DNA of 41,209 nt from an uncultured Metabacillus sp. (GTDB lineage Bacteria > Bacillota > Bacilli > Bacillales > Bacillaceae): the NCBI RefSeq assembly GCF_947503125.1, contig NZ_CANNCR010000040.1, positions 1 through 41,209 of the forward strand. Direction: 5' to 3'. Position 1 is the stretch's first letter. Every line of letters starts with the position of its first letter. The translations under genes and the position numbers were made by a program. The notes under the pieces are model-generated. The model did no database searches. It saw only the letters and a program-made list of their open reading frames with translations, and had not been told where the DNA came from. Positions 25,289 through 33,919 of this stretch are shown piece by piece.

Positions 25289-25389
25289 GCCACTATTTCA
25301 AATAATTCCTGTTATCTTTTTTATTTTCCACAATATATATCGATTACCAATAACAAAAGATAATACAAAATAATAAGGAGCAAAAATAC

Positions 25390-25896
25390 ATGCAGGGTTT
25401 TATAGAAAATTTAGACTTAGGTGCCAAGGGACTGTGGTTTCCTGTTTCAGTAAGCATTTTATTAGCTGTTATCGTCCTTTTTATTCCTAAAAAGAACATT
25501 TCTTGGCGGGAAATCTATATTACATTCGGGGTTGTAGGGTTTGTTACTTGGTTTTGTGATGGTCTTGTTGCCAGGGAATTCGATCTCTTGGATCTAGGAC
25601 ACCCTAATAAAGCTGGACTTGGAGATACTCTTTGTTATACCTTTGTACCATCATCACTTGCCATATTATATTTAAATTACTTAACAAAAAATAACAAATG
25701 GAAGTTAACAATCATATTCACTGTCATATCGCTTCTCATAGATATTGGAATGGTCAATGTTGGGTATATGAACTATAAAGGCTGGGATTGGTTAATGTCA
25801 ATTATTGTTTTTCTTATCGTTTTCGGCTTTTTATTACCAATTCATATTAGGCTCATTAGAAATGAAAATAACTTTGGGAAGTTACAATCCACTTAG
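25390..25896 (+). CDS. CBO0543-family membrane protein
   Basis: A 168-residue protein with five hydrophobic segments (about 15-32, 43-58, 87-101, 108-126, 136-153) and a short basic cytosolic tail. The layout, with charged DGLVAREFDLLDLG near residues 57-70 and VNVGYMNYKGWDW near 125-137, fits the CBO0543 family of Bacillus and Clostridium membrane proteins, which has no known role. AAGGAG lies upstream of the ATG. It is the first intact gene after the inverted DUF2690 locus and is followed within 125 bases by a small gene on the same strand. Confidence 0.75.
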   Translation: MQGFIENLDLGAKGLWFPVSVSILLAVIVLFIPKKNISWREIYITFGVVGFVTWFCDGLVAREFDLLDLGHPNKAGLGDTLCYTFVPSSLAILYLNYLTKNNKWKLTIIFTVISLLIDIGMVNVGYMNYKGWDWLMSIIVFLIVFGFLLPIHIRLIRNENNFGKLQST

Positions 25897-26017
25897 ATAA
25901 AAAAATGAGGACATTAATACATCTTTCTTTACTTGCAAAATTTTGGGGTTTATTTTTCCTTCCCTTCTGTTTTTTCTTCTAATTAAAACCATACTAACGA
26001 TAGAAAGGAGGGATAAA

Positions 26018-26179
26018 ATGCCGAACAAATCAATGAATAGATCGAAAGTAAGGACTTCTAATCAACAAGGCTATAAGGAAGAAATGAGTATGGAAAACTT
26101 GGCAAAGGAAGCACTAGCCAAAACCATTAGAGAAGGCGGGGCCTTTGCCCGGGAAAATTCTGATCGATTTAAGCAATAA
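26018..26179 (+). CDS. Small hydrophilic protein, 53 residues
   Basis: AAAGGAGGG five bases before the ATG fixes the start, discarding an upstream in-frame extension. The product is charged and helical, with Asn/Ser/Arg-rich N-terminus and an amphipathic C-terminal part, LAKEALAKTIREGGAFARE. A good terminator follows 40 bases after the stop. I do not recognise a family with certainty; similar short proteins occur in Bacillaceae. No membrane segment or metal site is visible. Confidence 0.6.
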   Translation: MPNKSMNRSKVRTSNQQGYKEEMSMENLAKEALAKTIREGGAFARENSDRFKQ

Positions 26180-26217
26180 AACTAAAAGCTAATATTATGT
26201 AGAATCCCTCTTGGATA

Positions 26218-26267
26218 AAATCATATTGGTGCCTAAGGAACAGGAACCAATATGATTTAGTTTTTTT
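26218..26267 (+). terminator. Strong terminator after the 53-residue gene
   Basis: AAATCATATTGGT pairs perfectly with ACCAATATGATTT around a 15-base loop, and AGTTTTTTT follows. Confidence 0.9.
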
Positions 26268-26363
26268 CATATAAATATCATTAAACAAGTCGGTTATTTT
26301 ACTAAATTGTCTTTCCCTTTCTTTTTTGCAGCTTCCAGTATCCTGCTGTATATAAACTTTTAG

Positions 26364-26693
26364 CTACCCTTTTACATTCCTTATTTTCTTGTTAGATAAG
26401 CTGAACACAAACCACCAAATAACTAAAAACAAGTACCCGATCACCACATAAATTGACCAAACAGCACCTTGCAGGAATTGAGCAAATATATATTCAAATT
26501 CATTCTGCCCTTCTCCTCTTCCAATACAACCTAACAAAGAAATGACCGGAACTGTCATTAAAAAAACGATGAGGGTAATAGACATTCGGAAATTACTTTT
26601 TCGAATTAGGCTATATATGACTGTTCCAAATGTTATAAACAAAAATGAATAATAGATTAGCCAAAACCAAGCTGGTAATGTCTCGGTACTCAC
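26364..26693 (-). CDS. Hypothetical three-span membrane protein
   Basis: About 109 residues, starting at a GTG (26693) preceded by AGGTGA; an alternative GTG lies at 26702. Three hydrophobic segments (about 10-28, 37-54 and 76-98) with a Gly/Glu-rich loop (GCIGRGEGQNEF) between the second and third. There is an aromatic-rich N-terminus (PAWFWLIYY). I do not recognise a family. It stands alone, convergent with the preceding small gene and downstream of the zinc-ribbon gene on the same strand, with a terminator between. Confidence 0.55.
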   Translation of the reverse strand: MSTETLPAWFWLIYYSFLFITFGTVIYSLIRKSNFRMSITLIVFLMTVPVISLLGCIGRGEGQNEFEYIFAQFLQGAVWSIYVVIGYLFLVIWWFVFSLSNKKIRNVKG

Positions 26694-26785
26694 ATTTCTC
26701 ACCTAATCTTTTGAAAGTTTCATCCTTCTTTAGTAGAACCAAATTTGTAAAACATATAAAAACAAAAATGGTTTCCACAGCAAAC

Positions 26786-26817
26786 TAAAACATGTTGGCT
26801 GAATTGACAGCCAAACA
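26786..26817 (-). terminator. Terminator of the zinc-ribbon gene
   Basis: TGTTGGCTG pairs with CAGCCAAACA (one bulge) around a short loop, with TGTTTTAGTTT following on the minus strand. Confidence 0.75.
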
Positions 26818-26821
26818 CCCT

Positions 26822-27028
26822 TTAACCTCCAAAAAATAAATCTAATAGGTTACTAGATCTTGATGACTTTTTATTATAAAGTTCGGAGTATCCGCAATTT
26901 GTACAGTATACAACTACAAAATGATTATGTTGAATATCCATGAATTTTGATAACCCAGTACCTGAGGTTGCGATTTCTTTCGTTTTAGCTCCATTATGGC
27001 CACACTTGATACATCCCTTTGCATTCAT
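26822..27028 (-). CDS. Zinc-ribbon protein (YpzJ-like, COG3478)
   Basis: A 68-residue protein with two CxxC pairs, CIKCGHNG near the N-terminus and VYCTNCGYSELYN near residue 43-55, that form one zinc ribbon. The middle (SKFMDIQHNHFVVVYC) forms the strands between the knuckles. This is the compact Zn-ribbon family predicted to bind nucleic acid, represented by YpzJ in Bacillus. The start is the ATG at 27028, preceded by AAGGGTGAT; a longer frame to 27088 lacks a ribosome site. No operon partner is evident. Confidence 0.75.
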   Translation of the reverse strand: MNAKGCIKCGHNGAKTKEIATSGTGLSKFMDIQHNHFVVVYCTNCGYSELYNKKSSRSSNLLDLFFGG

Positions 27029-27129
27029 ATTTATCACCCTTTTACCTTTTATAAAAGATAATACGAGATCTTCGTAAAAAAGTTTCATTTGATAAGCTTC
27101 CTATGAGCGATTTTTGAAAAGGGATGAAT

Positions 27130-27894
27130 TTAAGTTTCTTTATGATTAAAAGCAACAATGACAAATCGATGCTCATAGTTTAAAATATAGCCATTCTTTG
27201 TTATTTCACGATAGGCATTCAACAGCTGATTAAAGTGAGCTTCTACATTAAACCCTGGAAACTCCCACTCGATCACTTTGGCATAATAAATAAGCGCTTC
27301 CATATTAAAAAACTTTTGGTATGGAAAATATTCATCAGCAAACATGATCTCAAATTTATGCTCGTTTAAAACTTCTAGCACAGTTTTCATAGTAAAGGTT
27401 TCATAGCTTGGAAGAAAGTTCGGAATAAGCATATTGGATAATCGTTTTCCATTTTCCCCGCCTACCTGCTGAGTAATGAACACACCGTTAGGTTTTAAAA
27501 CTCTTTTTACCTCTTCAACACGAAAAGATTCGTGCCTATTTATAACAAGATCAAAATGATTGTCTGGAAAATCAATGATATCATCGTCGCCTATCGGGGC
27601 TAGCTTTATCCCTAAAGGAACCAATTTGCTCTTTAATAGATTTATATTAGGTTCCCAGCCTTCTGTTACCGATGTTTTTTCATAAGGATGATATAAAGAT
27701 AGAAGGAATTCTCCTCCCCCTGTGCCCATATCAAGTAATTCTATATCTGAAGACAAATACTTCTTTACAATTTCTGTATAATCCCAGGGAAGTGTTTCAT
27801 TTTCCCAGCTATCCTTTATATAAGAAAAATCCCATCCCTCAAATGGTACTTTTTCATATTCAAGCCATTCTTTTTTTAACTTATTTATGTTCAT
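27130..27894 (-). CDS. Class I SAM-dependent methyltransferase
   Basis: A 254-residue soluble methyltransferase. The SAM-binding loop LLDMGTGGGEF lies at residues 53-63 and the acidic second motif is SVTEGWEP, with Glu where ribose is bound. IGDDDIIDFPDNHFDLVINRHESF and the post-motif VKRVLKPNGVFITQQVGG follow as in the UbiE/COQ5-type core. The substrate is unknown. GGAGG lies 11 bases before the ATG. It is one of several stand-alone enzymes in this accessory stretch and has no operon partner closer than 157 bases. Confidence 0.85.
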   Translation of the reverse strand: MNINKLKKEWLEYEKVPFEGWDFSYIKDSWENETLPWDYTEIVKKYLSSDIELLDMGTGGGEFLLSLYHPYEKTSVTEGWEPNINLLKSKLVPLGIKLAPIGDDDIIDFPDNHFDLVINRHESFRVEEVKRVLKPNGVFITQQVGGENGKRLSNMLIPNFLPSYETFTMKTVLEVLNEHKFEIMFADEYFPYQKFFNMEALIYYAKVIEWEFPGFNVEAHFNQLLNAYREITKNGYILNYEHRFVIVAFNHKET

Positions 27895-27960
27895 ACTAAC
27901 TATGCCTCCACTGTTTTTTTCTTTGTGGACGATACAGTTAACTGACAGATACTAGGTTAA

Positions 27961-28001
27961 ACTCGATACAGGCTCCATCAGATTTACTAACTGTATCGAG
28001 T
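27961..28001 (-). terminator. Terminator-like hairpin after the Nudix gene
   Basis: ACTCGATACAG pairs perfectly with CTGTATCGAGT around a 19-base loop, with GTTTAACC following on the minus strand. A third partial copy of the arm, CGATACAGTTA, lies at 27930-27940. Confidence 0.6.
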
Positions 28002-28051
28002 AGTTAATTCGTTTCATGTTAATAGATTGTCCCCTTTGGGATAATTTGTTT

Positions 28052-28492
28052 TCAGGAATTCTGAATAACTCTTTTTCTAAGTAAATATGGCACTGTTGTT
28101 TTACTGTATATCATTCCTTTTGATTCGCTTGTTATATGTATGTATTTTTCAGCTTTTTGAGAATCCATCCAAATGATTTCTTCAATTTCTTCTGGCATTG
28201 AAATGTTCATTTCCCCACCGATTATTTTCCCGCTAAAAGTAAAGAAAATGGCGTGATGTCCTTTTTCTTCGAAAAATGCCTCGCCGACAGAGAAAACACC
28301 ATGTATTTCTACATCCAAGCCCGTTTCTTCCTTTACTTCTCGAATGGCAGCTTCTTCTAATGTTTCTCCTTGCTCAACTGCTCCACCAGGAAGTGTATAA
28401 TAGAATGATTTTTCTCCCTTATTTTTAACCATCAATACATTTTCTCCCGACTCATCAAAGAGCAGTACATATGTAACATCTACTCGTTTCAT
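28052..28492 (-). CDS. Nudix hydrolase
   Basis: A 146-residue Nudix enzyme that would hydrolyse a nucleoside diphosphate linked to another moiety. The complete Nudix box runs from Gly37: GAVEQGE, seven residues, then REVKEETGL at 51-59, with the metal-binding glutamates in place. It has no additional domain, and the C-terminal IWMDSQKAEKYI is usual for MutT-like members. Substrate cannot be assigned. GGAGGGA precedes the ATG. It is one of three Nudix genes within 6 kb, none adjacent to another. Confidence 0.9.
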   Translation of the reverse strand: MKRVDVTYVLLFDESGENVLMVKNKGEKSFYYTLPGGAVEQGETLEEAAIREVKEETGLDVEIHGVFSVGEAFFEEKGHHAIFFTFSGKIIGGEMNISMPEEIEEIIWMDSQKAEKYIHITSESKGMIYSKTTVPYLLRKRVIQNS

Positions 28493-28562
28493 TATTTAAA
28501 ATCCCTCCTTTTTTATGACTGTTATTAATTAATCGTTATCATTTTAAAACTCTAGGAAATAA

Positions 28563-28985
28563 TTAATCGTAAAAATCCATATGTATTTTTTCCCGTCTGT
28601 AATAATCCAGTCTGTCATGCAGCGTACCTGTATGAAATTCAAATTTATGGCCATCAAGATCGGTAAAGTAAATGGATTTTTTATCTCTTTCATCTCTTGG
28701 GCGGCCTGAGAGGATCTTTACCTTTAACTTCTTTAGTTTGTTGTAGAGATGATCAAATTCTGCTTCATCTATTGAAAAAGCGATATGTGTGTATGATTGC
28801 AAGATTTCATTACGGGGAATATCCTTTTCTTCATTAAGCGCAAGCCAGATCCCATTTAAATCGAAATAAGCAGTGCTTCTTCCCTTAACTAACAATCTTG
28901 CATCAAACACATTTTTATAAAATTCGATTGAATCCTCTAAATTGGACACGGAAAATAATAGATGGTTAAGACCTTTTATTGACAC
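28563..28985 (-). CDS. fosB: FosB metallothiol transferase (fosfomycin resistance)
   Basis: A 140-residue VOC-fold enzyme that inactivates fosfomycin by opening its epoxide with bacillithiol or cysteine. The metal ligands are visible as His8 ([15 protein letters not shown]), His67 (SYTHIAFSI) and Glu116 ([12 protein letters not shown]). They are offset by one from B. cereus FosB (His7, His66, Glu115). Conserved [11 protein letters not shown] and RDERD segments agree. The GTG start at 28985 follows GGGGTGAT and gives the normal family length; an upstream in-frame ATG at 29033 would add an unrelated leader. It lies 34 bases downstream of an S66 peptidase and is probably cotranscribed with it. 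Confidence 0.92.
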   Translation of the reverse strand: MSIKGLNHLLFSVSNLEDSIEFYKNVFDARLLVKGRSTAYFDLNGIWLALNEEKDIPRNEILQSYTHIAFSIDEAEFDHLYNKLKKLKVKILSGRPRDERDKKSIYFTDLDGHKFEFHTGTLHDRLDYYRREKIHMDFYD

Positions 28986-29019
28986 TATATCACCCCAAAA
29001 CAAAGGATAAAATTTTTGA

Positions 29020-30051
29020 CTATTCCACTCCACTTTCTAAAATGGCAAACGTCTTCTTCTCACAATTAATTTCCGCCATTGCGCCATATGGCAAAATACA
29101 TTTAGGTTCAGTATGGCCAAAATTCAAGTTATACAAGATTGGCAATTCCTCCAACCGATATTCCTTCATCACCGATTTTATGGCTTCTTTATATTCATCG
29201 TAATATTTCTCGTCTTGTGGTTTACCAAACACAATACCTTTCGCTTTTTGCAAAATTCCTTGTGTCGCATAATTTCGCAGCCAATATTTAATAAGATTAG
29301 GTTCCGGCTTTTCCTCAGATGTTTCAAAGAAAAGAATGCTATCCTCCCAATATGACTGATTCGGCCAAATGTCGGTTCCTTTCGCAAACTCAAGTACCTC
29401 AATACAGCCACCAATCAAACGTCCCTGTACGACTCCGGAGCCTTGAATCACCTCGTAACCTGTGTTCTTGTTCATTTTACGCCTTCGGTGCTTATTGGCT
29501 ATATCCCATTCCAAGTACTCACTAGTCCATTCCTTAGCTGGTTGAATATCGCCAATAACTTCATTTGAAAAAAATGTTCGCTTTACCATTTCAATCGTAT
29601 ATGGATCCATTTCCACATTCTCTGCAAAATCAACTAATATAGCTGGACCGTAAAAGGAGGAAATCCCTGCTTTATGGCAAAATAAATGTGAAATCGTCAC
29701 ATCTGAATAACCTACAAATATTTTTGGATTCGCACGGATTACTTCAAAATCAATATAAGGAAGTAAGCGGATGCTGTCTTCTCCACCGATATTCGCAAAG
29801 ATACCCTTAATTTTCTTATCTTTAAATGCCGTCATCAAGTCTTCCGCACGCGCTTGAGGATGGTGATAAAGATAGTCTCCACCTTTTAAGCTATTCGGCA
29901 TTGGGATCACATTAAGGCCAAATACTGCTTCTAATCTCTTTACACCTTGCTCATAACGCCATCTTATTTCAGGATCACCCGCTCCTCCCCATGACGTACT
30001 GACTGTCGCGACTAGATCTCCAGGCTGCAAGCCCTTTGGTTTAATCAACAT
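29020..30051 (-). CDS. S66 family peptidase (LD-carboxypeptidase / MccF-like)
   Basis: A 343-residue cytosolic serine peptidase of family S66. The nucleophile Ser116 lies in FVGYSDVT. The Glu and His of the unusual Ser-Glu-His triad fit the C-terminal segment [14 protein letters not shown] and preceding acidic residues. GGGxD-type [18 protein letters not shown] (83-100) is typical. S66 proteins either trim muropeptide tetrapeptides (LdcA) or cleave self-antibiotics such as microcin C (MccF). The length and GGEDS form lean to the MccF-like branch. It precedes fosB, so a joint role in antibiotic tolerance is possible but unproven. Confidence 0.87.
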   Translation of the reverse strand: MLIKPKGLQPGDLVATVSTSWGGAGDPEIRWRYEQGVKRLEAVFGLNVIPMPNSLKGGDYLYHHPQARAEDLMTAFKDKKIKGIFANIGGEDSIRLLPYIDFEVIRANPKIFVGYSDVTISHLFCHKAGISSFYGPAILVDFAENVEMDPYTIEMVKRTFFSNEVIGDIQPAKEWTSEYLEWDIANKHRRRKMNKNTGYEVIQGSGVVQGRLIGGCIEVLEFAKGTDIWPNQSYWEDSILFFETSEEKPEPNLIKYWLRNYATQGILQKAKGIVFGKPQDEKYYDEYKEAIKSVMKEYRLEELPILYNLNFGHTEPKCILPYGAMAEINCEKKTFAILESGVE

Positions 30052-30084
30052 TTTGGCACCACCTGCTATCGATTTTTTATGACT

Positions 30085-30708
30085 CTATTCAATCCGTTCT
30101 ATTATTTTTAAGATAATAGATTTATAGTATGAAGGTTGATGTGGAACAAATTTATCCCTTCCCACATTTTCTTCAATCAAGATTTTATCCCCGGCTTTAT
30201 TTTGTTTAAATCCCTTTACCTTAATTGTTTCTTTTTCACCTAGCCAAAGTTTGGCAAAATCGTTGAATGTAGCTTTCACAATACCTGAAACCTCTTCAGC
30301 TTGAAGTGTAAAGTCATCGAATGTATGATCACTTATATATAAAAAAGCGTTTGCTAATTCTTTATCGATGAAATTTTCTTTTATGACACAATAATGAATG
30401 ATGCCTAATGGTACTAATTCGTCATAAAGAACATCTATTCCTATTTCCTCTTTTATTTCTCTTATTCCATCCTTAACCGTTTCATCAGCCAACAAATGTC
30501 CAGCAGCCGTAATATCCAATAAATTAGGATAATCTTTTTTAGTCTCGCTGCGAAGTTGCAAATAAATATAATCGGTCCCTTCTTCTTTACTAATGAACCA
30601 GCAATGAAACGCTTCATGCCAATATCCTATTCTATGTACATCCTTACGGGAAGCAACACCGATTTGATTTCTGTCATCGTCAAAAATTTTTAATTGTTCC
30701 AATTCCAT
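30085..30708 (-). CDS. Nudix hydrolase, IPP-isomerase-like subgroup
   Basis: A 207-residue Nudix protein with the extended N-terminal part (GVASRKDVHRIGYWHEAFHCWF) seen in the YfcD/isopentenyl-diphosphate-isomerase-like group. The Nudix region reads AAGHLLADETVKDGIREIKEEIGI. The catalytic REIKEE is intact, but the spacing to the first Glu is one residue shorter than in the classic box, and Asp replaces the usual Gly before it. Activity is probably diphosphate hydrolysis on an unknown substrate. The ribosome site is weak (GGGATAG). It lies 33 bases upstream of the S66 peptidase gene, so S66 and fosB may belong to its transcript. Confidence 0.85.
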   Translation of the reverse strand: MELEQLKIFDDDRNQIGVASRKDVHRIGYWHEAFHCWFISKEEGTDYIYLQLRSETKKDYPNLLDITAAGHLLADETVKDGIREIKEEIGIDVLYDELVPLGIIHYCVIKENFIDKELANAFLYISDHTFDDFTLQAEEVSGIVKATFNDFAKLWLGEKETIKVKGFKQNKAGDKILIEENVGRDKFVPHQPSYYKSIILKIIERIE

Positions 30709-31025
30709 TTATCTATCCCAAAAATGATTCCAATAATAATATCCATTTTTGATCTCCGTGTGCTCTTATATTCTTAAAAAGATAATAACATTAAACCAGA
30801 AAATGTAAATGGGAATTTTGTTAATAAAACGAAATCATACAAATGGTAAAAGGCGAGTTCATCATTAAGCAAAGCACACGTATACAAAATATAAATAATC
30901 TCTTTCTCTGCCTATCTTGGAATCTGAAAATATCATAATAACAAAAAGCTTTTCTATTAAAAGGTTTTGTTTTTATTAATTTTGGGAAGGTGATTTAAAA
31001 GCATTGTTGAAAAAGGGGGATTACC
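30709..31025. other. Intergenic region without recognised features
   Basis: A 317-base AT-rich gap between divergent genes. It should hold promoters for both sides, but no convincing -35/-10 pair, repeat or structured RNA stands out by eye. AAGGTGATT near 30988 could be a ribosome site for a frame that does not continue. Confidence 0.4.
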
Positions 31026-31514
31026 TTGTTCGGCTTTGAAGACATGTGGACATTCTTTCTTTCACTTTTCTTAGTATTTCCACTTGTGACCATCATCCAT
31101 CAAATCGGCCATTTATTTTTTGCAAAGCTTTTCGGCTGTCATGTAGATATCCATATCGGCACAGGAAATATGCTGTGCAAAATAGGCCCTCTTTATATCC
31201 GTAAGCTTTACTTTTTTGATGGTTGGTGTAAATATAAAGCATTACATCAAAAGAAGAATGGAAAAGCGAAAAGGATTTTTGTTTATCTAGGCGGTTCTAT
31301 CTTTAACATCGCAGCCATTATCCTTGTTAACGGCTTAATTCTTCAGGAAATTCTTCATCCTAATATTGTACTGTATCAATTTGTTTATTTTTCTGTTTAC
31401 TATGTGTTTTTCTCTCTATTCCCTACTGATCTCTCAAATGGTTGCCCAAGTGATGGCAAGGCCGTAATCAACATCGTTTTTAATAAGCAGTTTGAAAAAG
31501 ACCCGATAAATTAA
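31026..31514 (+). CDS. M50-like membrane protein with HQxGH in place of HExxH
   Basis: A 162-residue membrane protein with three or four hydrophobic spans. The first ends in IIHQIGHLFFAKLFG (residues 23-37), and near the C-terminus LFPTDLSNGCPSDGKA provides Asp143. This is the layout of site-2-protease (M50) membrane enzymes, His-Glu-x-x-His plus a distal N/P...DG Asp. Here Gln26 replaces the catalytic glutamate, so proteolysis is unlikely unless the family uses another base. The start is TTG at 31026. The upstream AAAGGGGGA is reasonable, and no better start exists. A strong terminator follows. Its role is unknown. Confidence 0.65.
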   Translation: MFGFEDMWTFFLSLFLVFPLVTIIHQIGHLFFAKLFGCHVDIHIGTGNMLCKIGPLYIRKLYFFDGWCKYKALHQKKNGKAKRIFVYLGGSIFNIAAIILVNGLILQEILHPNIVLYQFVYFSVYYVFFSLFPTDLSNGCPSDGKAVINIVFNKQFEKDPIN

Positions 31515-31554
31515 CCCTTTTTTATAAAGTCCTCTTTATAATAAAAAAATTCAC

Positions 31555-31594
31555 AATAAAAAACTCGTCATTAAGAATGACTGAGTTTTTTATT
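31555..31594. terminator. Bidirectional terminator between convergent genes
   Basis: AATAAAAAACTC and GTCATT pair with AATGAC and GAGTTTTTTATT (one bulged T) around a three-base loop, giving T-runs on both strands. It serves the M50-like gene and the convergent DedA gene. Confidence 0.92.
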
Positions 31595-31637
31595 GGCTAA
31601 ATCTTATCAAGTGATAGGTCAAATCTTTTGCAGTCGT

Positions 31638-32264
31638 TTACTCAGATTCCCCTTTGTGAATGTCTTGTTGGTTTCTTAGCCGATTACGCCATTTATATAG
31701 AAAATAAACAACAATTGTACAGCATAAGATAAGTAAGATAAATAGCAAGAAATGCTCAATCCAAGCAAAAACAAACTGCCATTGATTCCCAAACACATAA
31801 CCGATACCAATGAATACCAATACCCATAAGAATGACCCTATATAGGCATACAAAGCAAATGTCCGATAGGGTATATGCATGATACCCGCAAAGTAGCTGT
31901 TAAACTGTCTAACACCAGGCAAGAAGAAACCAAAAAGAAGCATTTTATTCCCATATTTTTCATAAGCATTTCTCGTTTTCTTTAAATATTTCGGCTTCAA
32001 ATGCAGCCATTTACCGTATTTTTCGATTAGTGGCATACCAAACTTGTTTCCAATCCAATATGTAATTGTTATACCCAACAATGCTCCTGAATACGCCGCA
32101 GCAAGCGCTGGTAGAAAATCGAGAATTTTTTTGTAGGATAAATATCCGGTGTATGCTAATGTCGAGTTTCCAGGAGGTATTGGGGAAGCAATTAGCTCCA
32201 AGGGAAGACCAATCAACAACACTAAATATCCATACTGAGCAAATAAACGTTCAACAATTTCCAT
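31638..32264 (-). CDS. DedA family membrane protein (VTT domain)
   Basis: A 208-residue integral membrane protein of the DedA/VTT family, whose members flip undecaprenyl phosphate or phospholipids and support envelope homeostasis. Features are the re-entrant loop LELIASPIPPGNSTLAYTG (residues 22-40) and the second motif GFFLPGVRQFNSYFAGIMH near 111-129 with its conserved Arg and Pro. Several membrane helices and a basic C-terminus follow. Pro-Gly-Asn replaces the PGE found in many members. GAGGAGAG precedes the ATG. It is convergent with the M50-like gene. The 262-base gap upstream holds no supported gene. Confidence 0.88.
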   Translation of the reverse strand: MEIVERLFAQYGYLVLLIGLPLELIASPIPPGNSTLAYTGYLSYKKILDFLPALAAAYSGALLGITITYWIGNKFGMPLIEKYGKWLHLKPKYLKKTRNAYEKYGNKMLLFGFFLPGVRQFNSYFAGIMHIPYRTFALYAYIGSFLWVLVFIGIGYVFGNQWQFVFAWIEHFLLFILLILCCTIVVYFLYKWRNRLRNQQDIHKGESE

Positions 32265-32526
32265 AAACTCTCCTCATTCCCGCATACTATATTCATTGTG
32301 TTTACTATAGAGGAAAGACGGATTTCTTATGTCTATATTTTGTCCAATATTGTTAGTATTTGTTGATTATTTAACTTTATACAATAAAATGGTATCAAAC
32401 TTTACAACCAAACATACATCTAGTGTCATTTCAAACCCTTTCCTAAAAGCAAAAAAGGAACAATTTCTCTCCAGAGGGATCGGGTGGATACTGACGACTA
32501 GACCTGTGGGAAAACTAATAGTTAGA

Positions 32527-33218
32527 TCATTTACTTTTTCTTACAACGTAAGTTATTGCATTTGTTTTTAATAATATATCTTTATTATTCCGCACTATTT
32601 TGAATTCCAAAGGCTTTACTAATTGCATTAAAACTTCCCATCCATCGTAATTACGTTGTAATTTGCGGATCATATCTTCTGTACGGATGTTAATTTCCAA
32701 TAAGGCATCTACTTTTTTATTTGTTTTTATATCAATCTCTTCTACTCCCGAATTGATAATAATGCAGTTAATTCCATCTATTTTTGTTCCTTCTTCCATT
32801 TGCCTAAAGACATGTTCAAGGATCGTTTCTGAAGCCACATGCTCTAAACTAGATACAGCAACAATGAGGTCATAGCTATTTTGTTTAATTTGATAATCCC
32901 CTATATCAGCTTTTTCTAATACAATTACATCATTAACACCATATTCTTTACTGTATTGACCCAATTTTTCTAACGCCGATTCTAATAAATCAACACAGAC
33001 AACCTTACCATTATGATCGCCTATAGGAATACTGTTTCTTCCCACTCCACACCCTAAATCTAATACCTGGATATGGTCTTTTTTTAATAAAGGCAGTAAT
33101 CCAGCACTGTTTTAACGGGTTTAGATAGCCAAGAACCTTCTTCAAATAGTTTATAATTCTCGTAACAAAAATCATGGTACTTCTTTTCCTCTTTACGAAT
33201 AAAATCAAGTTTGTTCAT
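32527..33218 (-). pseudogene. SAM methyltransferase gene with a one-base frameshift
   Basis: From the ATG at 33218 (GGAGG nine bases upstream) the frame encodes MNKLDFIRKEEKKYHDFCYE through SKPVKTVLD, then runs into a stop after about 44 codons. Shifting by one base near 33095-33112 restores LLPLLKKDHIQVLDLGCGVG, the SAM-binding motif, and continues to the end of a normal class I methyltransferase of about 225 residues (EHVASETILEHVFRQMEEG, then a C-terminal sheet). The surviving downstream frame alone would lack part of the cofactor site. As with the ATP-grasp gene, the defect equals loss of one base, so base-call error must be excluded. Confidence 0.75.
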
Positions 33219-33277
33219 AGTTCATCATCCTCCGATAAACCTTCTATATTGAATAAACTGTTACCTTCTTTACTATC

Positions 33278-33309
33278 AAAAAAACGATCCTTCGTTTATT
33301 GAAGCATCG
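33278..33309 (-). terminator. Terminator of the third Nudix gene
   Basis: CGATCCTTC pairs with GAAGCATCG (one mismatch) around a 7-base loop, and TTTTTTT follows on the minus strand. Confidence 0.75.
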
Positions 33310-33345
33310 ATCTCATTAGTAAAGAAAAAATCATTATATTTCATA

Positions 33346-33852
33346 CTAATTTATTATTGGTATTTCCTTACCATTAACCCAATCAAGTATAAACGGTTTT
33401 TGGCGTGGATTTATATGAACAGGCAGATCGGTCTTTCGGAAAAACTTGTGATCTCTACTTTCGACATCAACTTGTTTTAACTTTCCTTTGTATTTTTTAG
33501 AGATAAATATAACTTGAACACTAAATACCTTGTCTCCATTCGGATATCGAACAAAGCATTGCTCTCCTGAATATATACCAAACAAATCTAAACTAGTTAC
33601 ATTTAATCCAGTTTCTTCATAAACTTCTCTCCTCGCTGTTTCTTCGAATGTTTCTCCAACCTCCATCATTCCACCTGGGATACACCAATTATCTTCATCA
33701 GTACGATGCTGTAATAATATCATACCGTTATCTTCGATAATAACCCCACACCCTACTGTTAATAGAGTTTCATGACCAATATGCTTTCTCATTTCTTTTA
33801 TGTAATTCAATTTATTAATCGCCTTCCCATAATAATTTAGATGGAACCGCAT
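33346..33852 (-). CDS. Nudix hydrolase
   Basis: A 168-residue MutT/ADP-ribose-pyrophosphatase-type Nudix protein. The Nudix box is complete: GMMEVGETFEETARREVYEETGL, with correct spacing and all metal-binding glutamates. The preceding strand VIIEDNGMILLQHRTDEDNWCIPGG is typical. A region of about 28 residues precedes the domain, and an internal Met at residue 21 is an alternative start, but neither has a strong ribosome site. Substrate is unknown. It stands alone with its own terminator. Confidence 0.87.
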   Translation of the reverse strand: MRFHLNYYGKAINKLNYIKEMRKHIGHETLLTVGCGVIIEDNGMILLQHRTDEDNWCIPGGMMEVGETFEETARREVYEETGLNVTSLDLFGIYSGEQCFVRYPNGDKVFSVQVIFISKKYKGKLKQVDVESRDHKFFRKTDLPVHINPRQKPFILDWVNGKEIPIIN

Positions 33853-33919
33853 ACTTTAGTAATCTTTCCATTAAATAAAAATGCCATTTTTCTTATTAAG
33901 AAATAGTGTCCCTTTACCA

